Counted from the stretch's first letter, positions 13,067-25,950 are shown. The stretch is DNA of 64,000 bases from Diphasiastrum complanatum (GCA_029204225.1 CM055097.1:29913785-29977784); one strand, 5' to 3'. The notes: generated by a model from the letters alone, not told the origin. Program-made: numbers and translations.

Positions 13067-14745
13067 CAATGCAATAGTACCACGCCCATGGTGCTTGCTT
13101 CAATCCGTAAATGGCTTTGTTGAGCTTACAAACGAGATGCTCTCTCCCTGGCTCAAGAAATACTTGAGGTTGTACTAAGTACACCTCTTCATCTAGCACT
13201 CCATTAAGAAAAGTAGATTTAACGTCCATTTGTTGGATCTTCCAACCATAGAAAACATAAATAGCAATGATAGAACGTATAGTTACCATCTTAGCTACGG
13301 GTGTGAAGGTTTCCTCAAAATCAATACCTTCCTGCTGCTCAAATCCTCTCGCAACCAACCGTGCTTTGTACTTGTTGAGCTGCCCATCAGCTCCATATTT
13401 GATATTGTATATCCATTTGCAAGTGATAGGCGTCTTACCATCAGGTAGCTCAACCAAGTTCCACATCCTATTTTTTGTTATAGCTTCCATTTATGTTTCC
13501 ATAGCTTCATGCCACTCCTTGTGCTCCTTTGCTTTATCAAAAGTTTTTGGTTCTTGAGCCTTGAGCACAAAACCCATTAGGGCTAGATTCATCTCTAATC
13601 TTGCAGGAGGTTTTTGATTTCTACTTGATTTTCTAAGCTCTCCCTGCTCACTTGATTCGGGAATATCTCCCTTATTAGCATCACTTGTTACTGACAAGTA
13701 CCACTTAGGCACTCTCCTAGGAATCTCATTATTGACCCTGTCTTTTTCCATTGGCTCTTCCATATCGACAACAACTTCTTCCTTCACTTGCACTTTAGCT
13801 TTATCATCAAAGGGATCAATTGTCAATTTTATTTGGTCATTTTGACCCATCTCATCAAAAGTAGCATCTCTGGAAATCACGATCTTTTGTGCATCTGTGT
13901 CATACATCCTGTATGCCTTGGCTCTTTCATCATATCCAAGGAAAATACACTTAACAGCTTTTGCATCCAGCTTATTTCGTTTTTCATCAGGTACATGCGC
14001 GTAAGCATCACAACCAAATACTCGTAAATGAGAAACATTAGGTTTCTTTCCAGTAAAAGCTTCGTAAGGTGTCTTACTCTCCACGGACTTCGTAGGACAT
14101 CGATTCAAGATATGAGTAGTTGTGTTGCATGCTTCTACCCAAAAAGTATTTGGCAAACCCTTGCTTTTAAGCATTGCCCTAGCCATCTCCACAATGGATC
14201 TATTTTTCCATTCTGCAACTCTGTTCTATTGTGGTGAATAGGGTGTAGTGGTTTGTCTCTTGATCCCTGATCCTTGCAAAAGTTTATAAACTCTATTGAA
14301 AAATACTCACCGCCACCATCTGATCTGAGGGTCTTAATATAACAACCTGTTTGTTTTTCAACTAGAGCCTTGAACTCTCTAAACTTGGCAAAAGCATCAG
14401 ATTTCTTGCTTATAAAATAAATCCAGATTTGTCTATTATAGTCATCAATGAATGTAATAAAATAGTAACAACCACTAATGGACCTAGTTTGTATTGGTCC
14501 GCATAGATCACTATGAACAAGATCAAGAATGTCATTGGCTCTTCTTGCTCCATCTTTGGGAAATCTCTCTCTATGTTGTTTTCCCAAAATGCAACCCTCA
14601 CAAATTTTTCCTTCAAAAGAGATATCAGGCAATCCAACAACTAGATTACATCTTATAAGAATTTGCAAGCTTTGAGCACTAATATGACCAAACCTTTGGC
14701 TCACAAAATTTATCACACCACAGAACTGTAAATTTTTGGTTAGAC
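13067..14745 (-). mobile_element. Copia integrase and reverse transcriptase fragment (fossil)
   Basis: On the minus strand, reading from high to low coordinates: GAG-pre-integrase (RFGHISAQSLQILIRCN, CEGCILGKQHRERFP), integrase core (LDLVHSDLCGPIQTRSISG, FITFIDDYNRQIWIYF, KTLRSDGGGEYFS), integrase C-terminal region (13491-14192; YEAFTGKKPNVSHLRVFGCD) and the start of reverse transcriptase (13032-13490; KARLVARGFEQQEGIDF, NKAIYGLKQAPWAWY). RNase H and a 3' LTR are not present. Broken. It probably belongs with the array and LTR at 14.75-15.9 kb. Confidence 0.88.
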
Positions 14746-14749
14746 ACCT

Positions 14750-14999
14750 GATATCGGTACAACGTGCGGGTGCACGACTACTCAGAATTCTCTTTAGCTC
14801 ATGTGCGTGGATCCGATATTGGTACAAATATGCGATATCGGTATGAGCGCGGATGGACGACTGCTCTGGATTTTCTTTACCTCAGGCGCATCGCTCCAAT
14901 ATTGGTACTGATATGTGATATCGGTATGACGCGCGGATGTACGACTGCTCTTGGTTTTCTTTACCTCTGGCGCATCGATCCGATATTGGTACGGACAAG
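14750..14999 (+). repeat. Triplicated array of about 84 bp
   Basis: Three head-to-tail units start with GATATCGGTA at 14750, 14834 and 14917. Each contains a GACGACTGCTC-like word, a TTCTTTA word and a closing GATCCGATATTGGTAC-like word. A diverged three-unit version of the same array lies at 50557-50790 in the same surroundings. Confidence 0.85.
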
Positions 15000-15619
15000 A
15001 TGAAAAGTAGAGAGAATATAGGAACTTTTAGAGAGAATATTCTAGATTTCCCACTTCGGCGCGGCGGCTACGCCGCCTCCTCTTTGCAAAGATTTCGAAA
15101 TGTGTGATCGTTCAAAAGACAGAGATCAGTAATGTGAAAAGTATGAAGCTTCCTAACTCTGAATGACAGTACTAGACACTATCTAGTGTGATTTGTGGTA
15201 CTCCAAACAGACAAATGAGAGATTTCTTGGCAAACCTCTCACACAAATAGCACTTTCCACAACAACTAGGAAGTATTGTAAGAATCTCCCCCACTCAACA
15301 GATTTTCAATCTGTCTAATGCTGCCCTGGCCTTTTGGATGCCTCCGGGACTGTGCTTTTCACAACAACTAGGAAGTATTGTAAAAATCTCCCCACTCAAC
15401 AGATTTGCAACTTGTTTGATGCTACCCTGGCCTAATTGATGCCTTGTCTTCGTTCCCCACTGATGATTCTGAGCTCCAAATCTGCAAAATACACCAAAGA
15501 AGGATTCTTCCAGCCGTTTTTATCTCTCCAAGCTTTCACCTCCCATGAAGGACTTTCTCACTTCGTTGCGGAGCCTGTGACAAGCTGTATCCACTTATCA
15601 AGCATGCAGGACTATTGTT
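15000..15619. repeat. Non-coding part of a Copia-associated unit with a ~102-bp tandem duplication
   Basis: The part up to about 15150 is homologous to 50796-50930 (shared AGAGATCAGTAATGTGAAAA and GTATGAAG). Two copies of a ~102-bp unit then follow at about 15250-15350 and 15352-15443 (CACAACAACTAGGAAGTATT, CCACTCAACAGATTT, CCCTGGCC). The stretch lies between a primer site (15620) and the pre-integrase region, where gag and protease would be expected, and no such coding is visible. Confidence 0.7.
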
Positions 15620-15894
15620 GCTCTGATACCATGTCAAGAATTAGATATGCAACATCAAGCATTCACCATAAGCAATCACCACAAGAAGGCGGAAGAAGAA
15701 CACACATTGTCACTCTATCACACTAACTCATACAGAATGTAAAATGTACAAATAAACCCTGAACCCCTGATAGAGAGAGAAAACCTACGAGTAGACTAAT
15801 AGACTAGCCTATGGCTAATGATAGCTGGTCACAACTATCAACATTAATGTACCTCGTAAACAGTAACAATGAAGTTTATCATTGATTTCTAACA
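15620..15894 (-). repeat. Copia-type LTR with primer-binding site, minus orientation (fossil)
   Basis: GCTCTGATACCA at 15620-15631 is the reverse of the Met-tRNA primer site. It abuts an LTR of about 263 bp, 15632-15894, reading on the minus strand TGTTAGAAATCAATG to ATTCTTGACA. It should be the 5' LTR of the fragment to its left. The flank beyond 15894 is another Copia's gag, so this unit sits inside an older element. Confidence 0.75.
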
Positions 15895-16192
15895 ACTTTG
15901 TCATCTCTCAGTCTCCACTTGGTGATGATGGCTGCATCACCTTCTGGTTTGAGCTCTGTGCCATCAACGATGTCCCACAGTTCTTTGGCTAGAAGTATAA
16001 CCATCATCTTGAATTTTTAGAGATGGTAGTTATCTCTATCGAGTTTCTCAATGAGAGATGAACTAGACGATGGATCCATTTTGGTCAAACAAAATCGTTG
16101 GTAGAAACAACGATTGTTGGAATACTGTTGGCTACACATTTGCTAGAAAGACGTCTTGATAGACAATAGAAATGCAGATTACTGAAATGCTC
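15895..16192 (-). mobile_element. Copia gag N-terminal fragment (fossil)
   Basis: The minus-strand sequence reads as the start of a Copia gag, with MDPSSSSSLIEKLDRDNYHL near 16080 followed by a KMMVILLAKELWDIVDGTE-like segment. Its primer site is at 16193-16204. It is cut on its downstream side by the LTR ending at 15894. Confidence 0.7.
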
Positions 16193-16204
16193 GCTCTGAT
16201 GCCA
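16193..16204 (-). promoter_or_regulatory. Primer-binding site variant
   Basis: Reads TGGCATCAGAGC on the minus strand, one base from the common plant form. It lies directly downstream of the LTR 16205-17315. Confidence 0.7.
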
Positions 16205-17315
16205 TGTCGTAAAACGTGGAGATGACCGACAGGGAAAGCTCGAAGCTTTGAGCATAGGTGTGTAGGAACAAAAACACAACAGTTAGTGTTGGAGAGAGAG
16301 GGGAGATGAATGACGAACACGAACGAGACACAAACTTGAACAAGACCCAAACGAGAAACGAACTCGAACAGAAAATGTTGGTGTGCAGCAGAACGAGTTA
16401 TACGACTCTCTCCATAAGCATGACTATGCCTATCAGAATGAACAGAACTTTAATGATGGAAATCATGGTCATTCTTGATTACGTAGCCAAGCATTAATGG
16501 ATGAAGCACCAGAAAAATAATTTTTCACGAATAGCAAGACAAATTACATGTCGCGAATGATTCGCGAAGAGCTAGACTGTGCTCGACTGATAATTAGTCG
16601 CGAATGATTCGCGAAAGACAAGACCAAATATTAGTCGTCTATTACCAGAAAGAACAACTAGAAAGATCAGACAGAATGAATGATAAGCATAGCAATATTA
16701 ACATAGATCTGAACGCAGAACAAAGAGTTGTATCAGATTAAGTATATCATGTATACATGTCAATAATGCGGTAGAGAACAAGATAATAGCGGACAAAACT
16801 GTGTGTCCTACGAAACTTATTTTAATCTATAAAAAGGGATGAAACCTTAATTCTGACAAGAATGAAAAATCAATGCTCAGGGCATCTACTTTGTCTACTT
16901 CTGTATCTGCCTCTTCACTCATCAACTTATTCACCCATTCTCCTCTACATGAATACACAAATGGTATCCAGTATATATACATTATATTACAGGTGTGCAG
17001 ATGTGGAAAGTGCAGGATGTGTTGTTTGTAAGAGATCGTGGGTGGCTGCAGTTGTTGTCCAGTCTATTAGCGCAGCTGCATGGGGTCAGAGTGAAAAGGT
17101 GCAACGTCAGTCAGTGCTGAAGTGACCGTTGGTGATGACGTTTCGCCTGTCACCATAACTTGTGTAAAAACACAGTGTCGCGATCCTTTCGCGTTTTATT
17201 CGTCTGTGCAAATTTGTGTGTAAATATGCAGGCTGCGCGACAACGTTAGTAAATATGCAGTATGAATGGAGGCAGATTAAAATGGGATTTAAGGAGAGTA
17301 GAAGTAATAAATCCA
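16205..17315 (-). repeat. Copia LTR of about 1.1 kb, minus orientation (fossil)
   Basis: On the minus strand it begins TGGATTTATTACTTC after a G-run polypurine tract (17318-17330) and ends CACGTTTTACGACA next to a primer site. It therefore works as the 3' LTR of the pol at 17.3-20.3 kb and as the 5' LTR of the gag piece at 15.9-16.2 kb. It contains two identical 17-bp palindromes TCGCGAATGATTCGCGA at 16551-16567 and 16598-16614. An upper-strand frame at 16862-17125 is not thought to be coding. Confidence 0.75.
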
Positions 17316-17317
17316 AA

Positions 17318-17330
17318 CCCCCCCCCCCCC
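17318..17330 (-). repeat. Polypurine tract with a 13-bp G run
   Basis: Thirteen consecutive C on the upper strand (G on the element's sense strand) lie between the end of pol and the 3' LTR, where the Copia polypurine tract belongs. Confidence 0.7.
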
Positions 17331-17331
17331 T

Positions 17332-20310
17332 CTTAATCTAGATCCGTGAATGCCTTGATCTTCAGACTGAGCAATGCACAAAATTTGTTGTGTGCATTAA
17401 CACTGAGTGCTTTCATGAAGATGTCTAGAACCATGTCCTGCATTCTGCAGTACGTTAAGCTCACCTCTCTGTCGAGAACCTTGCCCCTGATGTAGTGATA
17501 CCTGATCTCAATGTGCTTACTCCTAGAATGAAATCTAGGGTTGGTCGATAAGGCAATAGCACTTTGGTTGTCACAAACAAAATTGTAGGGCTGTACTGAT
17601 ATAGATTGATGTCTGACAGCAAATTTCTCAACAAAAATGCTTCCTTAATAGATTGAGAAGCAGCAATGTATTCTGCTTTAGTAGAAGAAAGTGCGATAGA
17701 GGTTTGCTTACGACTGTTCCATGAAATAGGACCTCCGGTGAAGAAGAATGTAAATCCAGATGCGGACTTATGATTGTCTGCATCCCCTCTCCAGCTTGCA
17801 TCAGAATAACCATTGAGTTGATGAAGATTGTCGTTGCTGACATCTCCATAGCAGTTGCACTAGTCCATGGTAGCTTGAATATATCTCATGACTCGAATAA
17901 GAGCCTTCCAATAGGTAATGCCAGGATTAGCCATGTATTGGCTGAGTGAGCTAACAACAAAAGAGATATCTGGTCTTGTATAGACCATTGCATACATGAG
18001 AGATCCTAGCATCAATCGATACGAATACTCTCTCATTTGCTACTCTTCTTGCTTGGTCTAGGGACTTTGGTCCTTTGACAAATGCAAACCTGGATCCATT
18101 GGTGAGTGAGCTAATTTACAATTTATCAAATTGTATCTGTTAAGAACATTATGAAGATACCTTTGTTGAGTGATATAAATCAGTCGATTTGCTCTGTCTC
18201 TGTGGATTTGAATTCCCAGACAGAAGTGAGCTTCACCCAGATCAGTCATGTTGAATTCTGAGAACAACATCTCTTTCAAATCCTTATCCATATTGGTATT
18301 GTTGCTGAAGAGCAACGTATCATCCACGTACAAGGTGATGATAATGAAGGATTGCTGCACTAACTTTGAATCAATGTTGCAATCAGCAGTGCTTGGTTTA
18401 AATCCTTGTTCAATGAGGAATGTATTGATTCTCTGAAACCAAGCCCTGGCAGACTGTTTCAAGCCATACAGTGCTTTGTGGAGTTTACAGACATGATTCT
18501 TCATGCCTTTCAGAATGTATCCTTTGGGCTGGATCATGTAGATATCTTCTTGTATAATTCCATTCATATAGACTAAAAGTCTCACTGTAATTGACATTCG
18601 GGATCTGGGTGAATCCTCGTGCTACTAGTCTGGCCTTCCTTCGATCAATTGTTCCATTGGCATTATATTTGATCTTAAAGATCCATTTGCAATCAATGAT
18701 ATTGCAACCAATAGGAGCTTCGACTAATGACCATGTCTGATTCTTGATCAGAGAGGAATACTCTCTGTCCATGGCTTCTCTCCAGAGATCAGAGTCTGAT
18801 TGGCTAAGTGGCTCTTTGACTGTCGTCGGTTCCTGCATTAAGAGACAAGTAGACTCAGGAGTACACCTTGTGGGTTGTGTGCACACTCGGCTTGATCTTC
18901 TAGGCGGATTCGACTGATAAACCGCTCCTGGGACTTATTGCTGGGTAGCAGCAACATCTTCGTCTAATTTGCTATCTCGAAGTGGGTCAACAATAGACAT
19001 GCCTGAGCCAGAAGCTCGGACTGTCGTGTCAATGGCAGGTGATGAAGGTTCTTCTTGAGCAATATCCTTGCCTTTGAGGTCGACGAACTGATCCTCGATA
19101 AAGACTATATCCCGGCTATACAAGATTTGCTGGGTATCAGGATCGTACAGCTTGTAAGTGTTATCAGACAAAGTATATCCGATCAGGATGGTCTTGAGAC
19201 CTTGGAAGTCCAATTTCTTCCTTGTGTCCTTTGGGATCTGCGCGTAGGCAATGCACCCAAACACTCTTAGGTTCTTCAAAGAAGGCTTAGAGCCTGTCCA
19301 TACCTCGTGGGGTGTCTTATCTGAGAGGGCCTTGGTCAAACATCTGTTCTGGATGTAAGTTGCAGTGGAGACAACTTCAGTCCAGAATCTCTTGGACAAT
19401 GATGCATGCGAGAGCATACATTTGGCGATTCGACCAGAGTATGGTTCTTCCTCTCAGCTAAGCCATTAGACTGAGGACTGTAAGGAGTGATGAGTTGCTA
19501 CTCAATGCCTTGGCTTTGGCAGTACTCCTTAAACTCGACATAGATATATTCTCCACCGTTGTCTGACCTTAGGGCCTTGATCGTCCTTCCAGTCTCCTTT
19601 TCTGCACGCTCCTTGAAGATTCTGAAGCAGTTAAAGGCTTCTGATTTCTTCTTTATGAAGTACACCATAGTCCTTCTAGAGAATTCGTCAATAAAGGTTT
19701 TAAAATACTTGGCATCCTTCAGCGAAGGATTTTTCATCGGGCCACAAATATTTGAATGTACAACATCTAACAATCCTCTAGCAACATGATGATGGCTTGA
19801 CTTAAATGGTTTCCTAGTTTGTTTACCAACTAGACAGTCTTGACAGACAGGTAACTCGACCTTTTCGCAAAGATAGTCAAGATCAAGAATAATAGATTGT
19901 CTAGACATTCATTGTACAACAACATGATTTAAATGACCAAGTCTATATTGCCAAAGTAAACATTTATTTGTATGAATTGAAGTACTGAGAGCCTGACTAG
20001 AGGCAAAAAAAAAATGACTCAATTTATACAAGTATCCATGTCTCTTTCCGAGTGCTAGGATCTTGCCTATCCTATCAACTACTTTACACTGATCACATTC
20101 GAATTCTACTCTATGTCCTAGATCTGTGATTCTGCTTACAAAGATCAGATTCGTAGATAACTTTGGTACATACAGGACTTTAGAGAGTAGCTTAGACTGA
20201 TCATTTGCAAAGCGTAATCTTACAATACCTTCACCTTTAATAGCTTGTGTGCTATTGTCGCCAAGGTGAACGAATTTCTGAGTACTATAAGGTGTATAGG
20301 ACTCGAAACA
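17332..20310 (-). mobile_element. Copia pol, protease to RNase H (fossil)
   Basis: On the minus strand from high to low coordinates: protease end (STQKFVHLGDNSTQAIKGEG), GAG-pre-integrase (CLLWQYRLGHLNH), integrase (LLDVVHSNICGPM, FKTFIDEFSRRTMVYF, KALRSDNGGEYI; 18935-19908), reverse transcriptase (KARLVARGFTQIP, HKALYGLKQSARAWFQR, ITLYVDDTLLFS; 18058-18886) and RNase H with the usual tail (CDNQSAIALS near 17560, SKHIEIRYHYIRG near 17510), ending near 17333. It is broken in several places. Its gag side is cut by the insertion starting near 20311. Confidence 0.92.
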
Positions 20311-20796
20311 GCAAAACACAATGGAAAACACACTATGGAGCAACCACCCAACCAAGTAGAAGCAACCAATCAACTCTAGAAGCTTCACCCCCAAGCCAAG
20401 GAACAAGAAGCATGAATGTAGAGTGAAACCCTGGCAATGAATCCATGATCACAATGAGGAGTAGGACGAGTTTGGACCCAATATATAGAGCCAAAAGCAT
20501 CCTGGGCACATAGCCATGCATAGCCCTAAGTTCCCTATACATAGATTCACCTAGAATAGAGTCCTAAGCATGGACCACCTATTCATAGAATTGCTATTGA
20601 TAACTCTACACAAGCATACACTGTCTCATACCTTGTCTAAACTCCATTTAGTGTGTTCTAGGCCTCACAAGGATATTAGTTACTTTCGGGTCACATCTAG
20701 TATGATGTGGCATAACTAACATCTTGATTTACTAGAGTACCGTGTGTCTAAGAGTAGGAGTATACTGAATCCTACTTACTGGTCATCGACATATCA
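20311..20796 (-). repeat. 3' LTR of the non-coding element
   Basis: Matches 25070-25539 almost word for word (ACACTATGGAGCAACCACCC, GAAGCATGAATGTAGAGTGA, CACAAGGATATTAGTTACTT). On the minus strand it begins TGATATGTC. Confidence 0.85.
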
Positions 20797-23700
20797 TTCT
20801 TCCCTCCTTAAACTGTCTCTATCATTAGAAACTCTCTAAACAGGAATGAATAACAGAAACAGTTCTTTTAACTTTAAATATCAACCTAGAAAATCGTTAT
20901 CCTTAGTCTAACTTTCACATCAAACACTAAGCGATAAATTTTCCAACTGGGTTATATTCACCATAAGTTAGTAACATCACCTTCATGTAAAACATTTACA
21001 TAAAACACTGGGTGAGATAACCTAACTTAGGAGACTAAAGTTAAAGAAATAATAAAATAATTATAATTACAGTATGAAATTATCCACAACTCTGACAGAG
21101 AATTTATTAAGCTTTCAAATACAAATATCCTTAGAATCCGAATTCTAAGATATGATAATTCATTCACTTAGAACCTCTAGAAGAATCATTAAGATATAGA
21201 ATGATTAAAACTCAACTCTGAGTATCCAAGATACTCCTTTGAGTTAAATGCTCCTATTCTAGCACCAAATGCAAAAAAATAACATTCATTCATCTTAACA
21301 GACTTGTCTGTCTCCTAAGATAACTGGAGATCCAATCAAATGAAGACAGTGTACTCAAGCATCTGCAGACCATAAACTGTAGTAGAATACATCCACTAGA
21401 TAAATTCAACTCTCCACAAATAAAATACTTATCTTGTGAGAATATCTGTGAGATCCATAGGTTCTCAATAATACTGGAGTAGAGAGATTCAAAACACTGG
21501 TATGAATTCTTACTCAAACAATGGATCAAGAATTAATCATCACACTTAAGAATCAATACTTAAACTAAGATTAGGTTGATCCAATATAGAACTTTCAGAC
21601 TTAAATTTTGATCAAACTTACTTATATTTCAATCAAAATGGAATTAGTAACTTTTGACCTTTTATTGTACTACTAATAGATAATGATTAAATATCAATCC
21701 AGATCCAGATTGTCCGTACAATCTCTAGAGAATTTCTCTTATTTGAAAAGTTCCAATTAGACATCTTACTCTGAATCTATCCGAAATTCCTTAATCTCAT
21801 TTCTATACCCTAGTTGGTTCTCTTCTTAAAGCTATGCAACCAACAGATTCCCAAATAGAATTTTATCCCACCACTTCACCCATCTTTTTAAAGAAATTAT
21901 AAATTTCTATAAAAGTTAACTGGAAATATGATATATGAAAATATCTAAATCCTAGAAAAGTCAGTAATAAGTGCTTCTACTAAAGGATTCACCCTATTAT
22001 ACACAAGACTTCTCCTTCAAATATTTTCACTCTGAGTGATAGAAACTACGATTCCATCGAAATCCAATTATGCAACAGAGATCTTCCATGGTTTAAGAAA
22101 TTGAAACATTTTAACCTTAGAATTTATCTGAATTCCAAGTCTATTCACACAAGTAGAAATTTATATGACATAACAGTCTTTCAAAAGACTAACTTCATGC
22201 TGGAAAAAATTTATATAAACTGGTCTGATGTCTTATATTTGAGAAATTACTAAGAAGTAAAGGACTAATTAAGAAAGCGACAAATAGATTTGAGGGCCTC
22301 TGATTTTGTAAATAATGAGATACCACTACAATAGGATCTAGATTAAACGTCAAAATTTTCCAAAATATCCCACATTTGATCGAATGGTTTTTTTCTTTTC
22401 CATATCGTGACTAGGTACTAAAACACACCATTGATCATCAGATCTTTACAGTCCTAGAATTTTCTTTCCAAAATTACTGATGTTCCATACCATCAGCTTT
22501 TCCTTCCAGAAAACCCTTAACCGCCTTATCTGATATTCTAGAGATCCATTGATCATCTAGCTGTCCTACAATCACTATAGGAAATTATCTCTTGTTCCCA
22601 AACACTGGAGAATCCTTTTATTTGGATGACTGACATGCCTATCAGATGGATACCCAAAATCCACATCTGATTATGTGACTTAGACAGAAGAATTAACATG
22701 GTTCAATATTATATCCTGATCCTTTCTGGTTAATGATAAGCTTCAAATCCCTACTGATGCATCAAATCTAGAAACCAGCTTCTGTCAACTAACAGATTCA
22801 ATGTAATCCACGTATCATATTCCACTTCTAAACCTCACAATTGACATCCAAAACTGCAGATAACTCAATGGTTACAAAGATATCAGTTACAAATTCAACT
22901 GAATGAATTCTAACCAAGAAATTAATAATCAGTATTAAGCAATTATTTACAGGAATTACCTAAATCCTAACTGCGAAATACATTTTCCGATCGCACTTAC
23001 TACCTCTGATGTCCACTCTTCTTCCTTTTTTAGAATTTTCAGTTCCTTGAAAATCTATTTCAACTAAGGTACCAAGAAGACGTAACGATATTAGTAAATG
23101 TTCAAAAATTAATTACTGTAGTAAAAAGTCCAAAACAATTTCATTTTTGTCCTATACCTGGGCTGAATATCTGATATATCAAAAATCATTCACTAGTATA
23201 TGAAATAGTACTAGTTTGATCTTTTGAATATAATTCACCATAGGATTTTACTGGAAATGAAAACAATTATGTAATTCCTATTATTACAATTTTCCAATAA
23301 AGTTGGATTGTTTTTCCTTTTTATTGACTGGTTTGGCATTGCTCCGTTAATATTGACAAAACCTATCCAAACATAAAATATGAAATACATGAATGGAAAT
23401 CCCACCAATAGGATTTCAGTAATTCTTAAACCCTATCCTATTCGATTTATTGATTAGATAAAGAATATTATTGCCACTCATCCAATCTGGTCATTTCATA
23501 TTGTTTGACGATTTTAATTCAATTTTAACGAGTATCTTGCACAACATTCACTTGGCTGATTTCTATCGATCAACATCGATTAGAAAACTTATCAGAGAAG
23601 CAAGTGATTTCCAATTTTTACCAAATTAAAATTCAACAACAAAAAGATTCAAATTTTAACTTTCAATCTAGGAGTTCCCAGCTCCAAAGTTAAAAAATGA

Positions 23701-25007
23701 CAGCACATTAAAAACTGTCGCAATTCATTGCGGTTCCTTCTGTCAATTTTAACTTATCTATAATCGGAAAATAATTTAGACTTAATGAAAACACTGTGAT
23801 CAGATTTGACTGATAAACTCAGTTTTATCAATTCACTAATCTAAACTGATTCCATAGATAATGGAAAAATGATCAAAATTTTGATTTTTTTTCGAAAAAC
23901 TCAAAATTTGCTTTATTTTACGTAATTCAAAAATTCTGACGAAAATATTGTTAGTATAAAAGGCAATCGAAGTCGAAAAAATTGAAACACTATCCGATTC
24001 CTAATGTTACTAACCCAATGTCAAACTGGCATGCAAAGCACACTACATCAGTCACAAACGTCATTACGGAATTTTTTTACGTAAACTTCAGTTTTACGGA
24101 ATTTGTCAGCCATTAACATTGTTTTGTGACCCAACTGTCAGAGCACATGCGTATGACCACTCAAATCGATTGTAAATCCCTCATGCATATCAGAATCACT
24201 CTGAGAATCAGCATGCAACTAATCTTACAAATTAGGAAAATGACTGGCATGCAATCAGAACAATTTCAAATTTTGCAAATTTTACTCACAAAACTGCAAA
24301 ACTTTAGATGATCATAACTTTGGCTAGAGGACACCAAATTGGGTGCTGTAAAGCTCAATACAGAGGGAGACCAAGTGAACAAGATGCTTGCCATGTTAGC
24401 TTGCCACCTAGGCTTCACACGTGGGAGATCAGAGCTTCCAGAAATCTGTAGTAGGGTTCACTTCCACAAGGAATCATGCAAAAACATACAAACACCCATC
24501 CTAGCCCAAAATTGATGTTACTAACAATCTTAAATAGCCAATTATACTTCCATGAAGCATTCATACTGATCCTTAGATGCAGTATAGACTGAGAACAAAG
24601 ATTTCTTGGTAGAAGTCAAAATAGCTTCAAACTTGATGGAGATGGTGCATAAGCCACCGACCATCAATTCACAGGTCTGAAAGCTTGCTGGGAAGGTAAA
24701 AAGGAATGCTAATCATGCTATAATTAATTCCAAAATGATCTCCTTATGGATTTGGAGAGATCCATCCCCCAAAAATCACCAAAAATAGCTCCAAAAAAGC
24801 ATCACAAATTGGCCTTCAAGGACAATTCTCCATAAAACCACAAAGAATCTTAAGAGTAATGGACCTTAGCAACATGGAAATTGAAACTGGGATAGTACAC
24901 CCACTTGAAACCTTTCTATCCACCTTGGAAGAGAATTCCCGTGGTTCCAATCCAAAATTTCGACGAAAGGTAGCCCTTCTCCATGTTCTCCAATCTCCGT
25001 AAGCCTT
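20797..25007. other. Internal region of the non-coding LTR element
   Basis: AT-rich, with stops dense in all frames and no retroviral or host domain. Only the last ~700 bp next to the primer site has a recognisable relative, the leader of the 45.4-kb Gypsy element. No RNA gene was recognised. Confidence 0.6.
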
Positions 25008-25019
25008 GCTCTGATACCA

Positions 25020-25539
25020 CTATAAGGGAAGCTCCCTAAGATCCTGCTTACAAGACAAAACACAATGGAAAACACACTATGGAGCAACCACCCAACCAAG
25101 TAGAAACAACCAATCAACTCTAGAAGCTTCACCCCCAAGCCAGGAGCAAGAAGCATGAATGTAGAGTGAAACCCTGACAATGAATCCATGATTACAATGA
25201 GGAGTAGGGCGAGTTTGGACCCAATATATAGAGCCAAAAGCATCATGGGCACATAGCCATGCATAGCCTTAAGTTTCCTATACATAGATTCACCTAGAAT
25301 AGAGTCCTAAGCATGGACCACCTATTCAAAGAATTGCTATTGATAATTCTACACATGCATACACTGTCTCATACCTTGTCTAAACTCCATTTAGTGTGTT
25401 CTAGGCCTCACAAGGATATTAGTTACTTTCGGGTTACATCCAATATGACGTGGCATAACTAACAGCTTGATTTACTGGAGTACCATGTATCCAAGGCTAG
25501 GAGTATATTGAATCCTACTTACTGGTCAGGGACATAACA
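25020..25539 (-). repeat. 5' LTR of the non-coding element
   Basis: On the minus strand it starts TGTTATGTCCCTGACC and runs to CTTCCCTTATAG beside the primer site at 25008-25019. Length is about 520 bp, close to the 525 bp of the copy at 45412. Confidence 0.85.
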
Positions 25540-25950
25540 ACTACCTTATGCATAGTCTCTTTCTACGAAAAGTGGTTTTCCCAACAATGTGGAGGATGGT
25601 GACTTTAGAAATCCTAACTTGTTTTTTATTGTAGAAATTTTTTTATGTTTATTAAGTATAGTTATAGGTTTTTAAATTCCAAGACTCGACCGGTCTCGTA
25701 CAAGCTAGATCAAGTGGTGTACTTGCTACTATACTGATGGCGAGTCAAAATACTAAGAGAATACTGAGAAATCTCAGTTGGCGAGTTAAACAAGGCGCAA
25801 GTCAGAAAAAATTGACAGGAAATAAAAAATGGGCGAGAAATTTGAAATGGCGAGTCAGGATGCAAGTAAGGCAGTTTGACTCGTCGACCTCCAGAATGGT
25901 AATTCTGAGGCTACTGGTCACTCTATATTGATGGCGAGTCAAATGGCTAA
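25540..25950. repeat. Short segment with repeated GGCGAGT words
   Basis: Within about 200 bp, GGCGAGT or GGCGAG occurs five times (near 25740, 25779, 25829, 25850 and 25933). The outer two share a longer word, TGATGGCGAGTCAAA. The small plus frame here (25737-25931) follows the repeat and is not supported as a gene. Confidence 0.45.

Larger units (their letters stand above)
20311..25539 (-). mobile_element. Non-coding LTR retrotransposon (LARD-like), minus orientation
   Basis: Two direct LTRs (about 20311-20796 and 25020-25539) flank about 4.2 kb with no reading frame of note. The primer site, reversed, is at 25008-25019. The leader next to it (24330-24990) is homologous to the leader of the Gypsy element at 45.4-47.7 kb, and the LTRs are of the same family as the LTR at 45412. 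It is inserted in the protease region of the Copia to its left. It is best read as a non-autonomous derivative depending on a Gypsy relative. The left LTR lacks the outermost part seen in the right one. Confidence 0.8.

Noticed and set aside
20333-20542. Minus frame repeated at 24866-25285, resembling a duplicated protein gene
   Set aside because: Both lie within the paired LTRs, so the similarity is LTR identity, not a gene family.
20797-25007. Search for a hidden host gene inside the non-coding LTR element
   Set aside because: All frames are short and stop-rich, with no domain or exon-like pattern.
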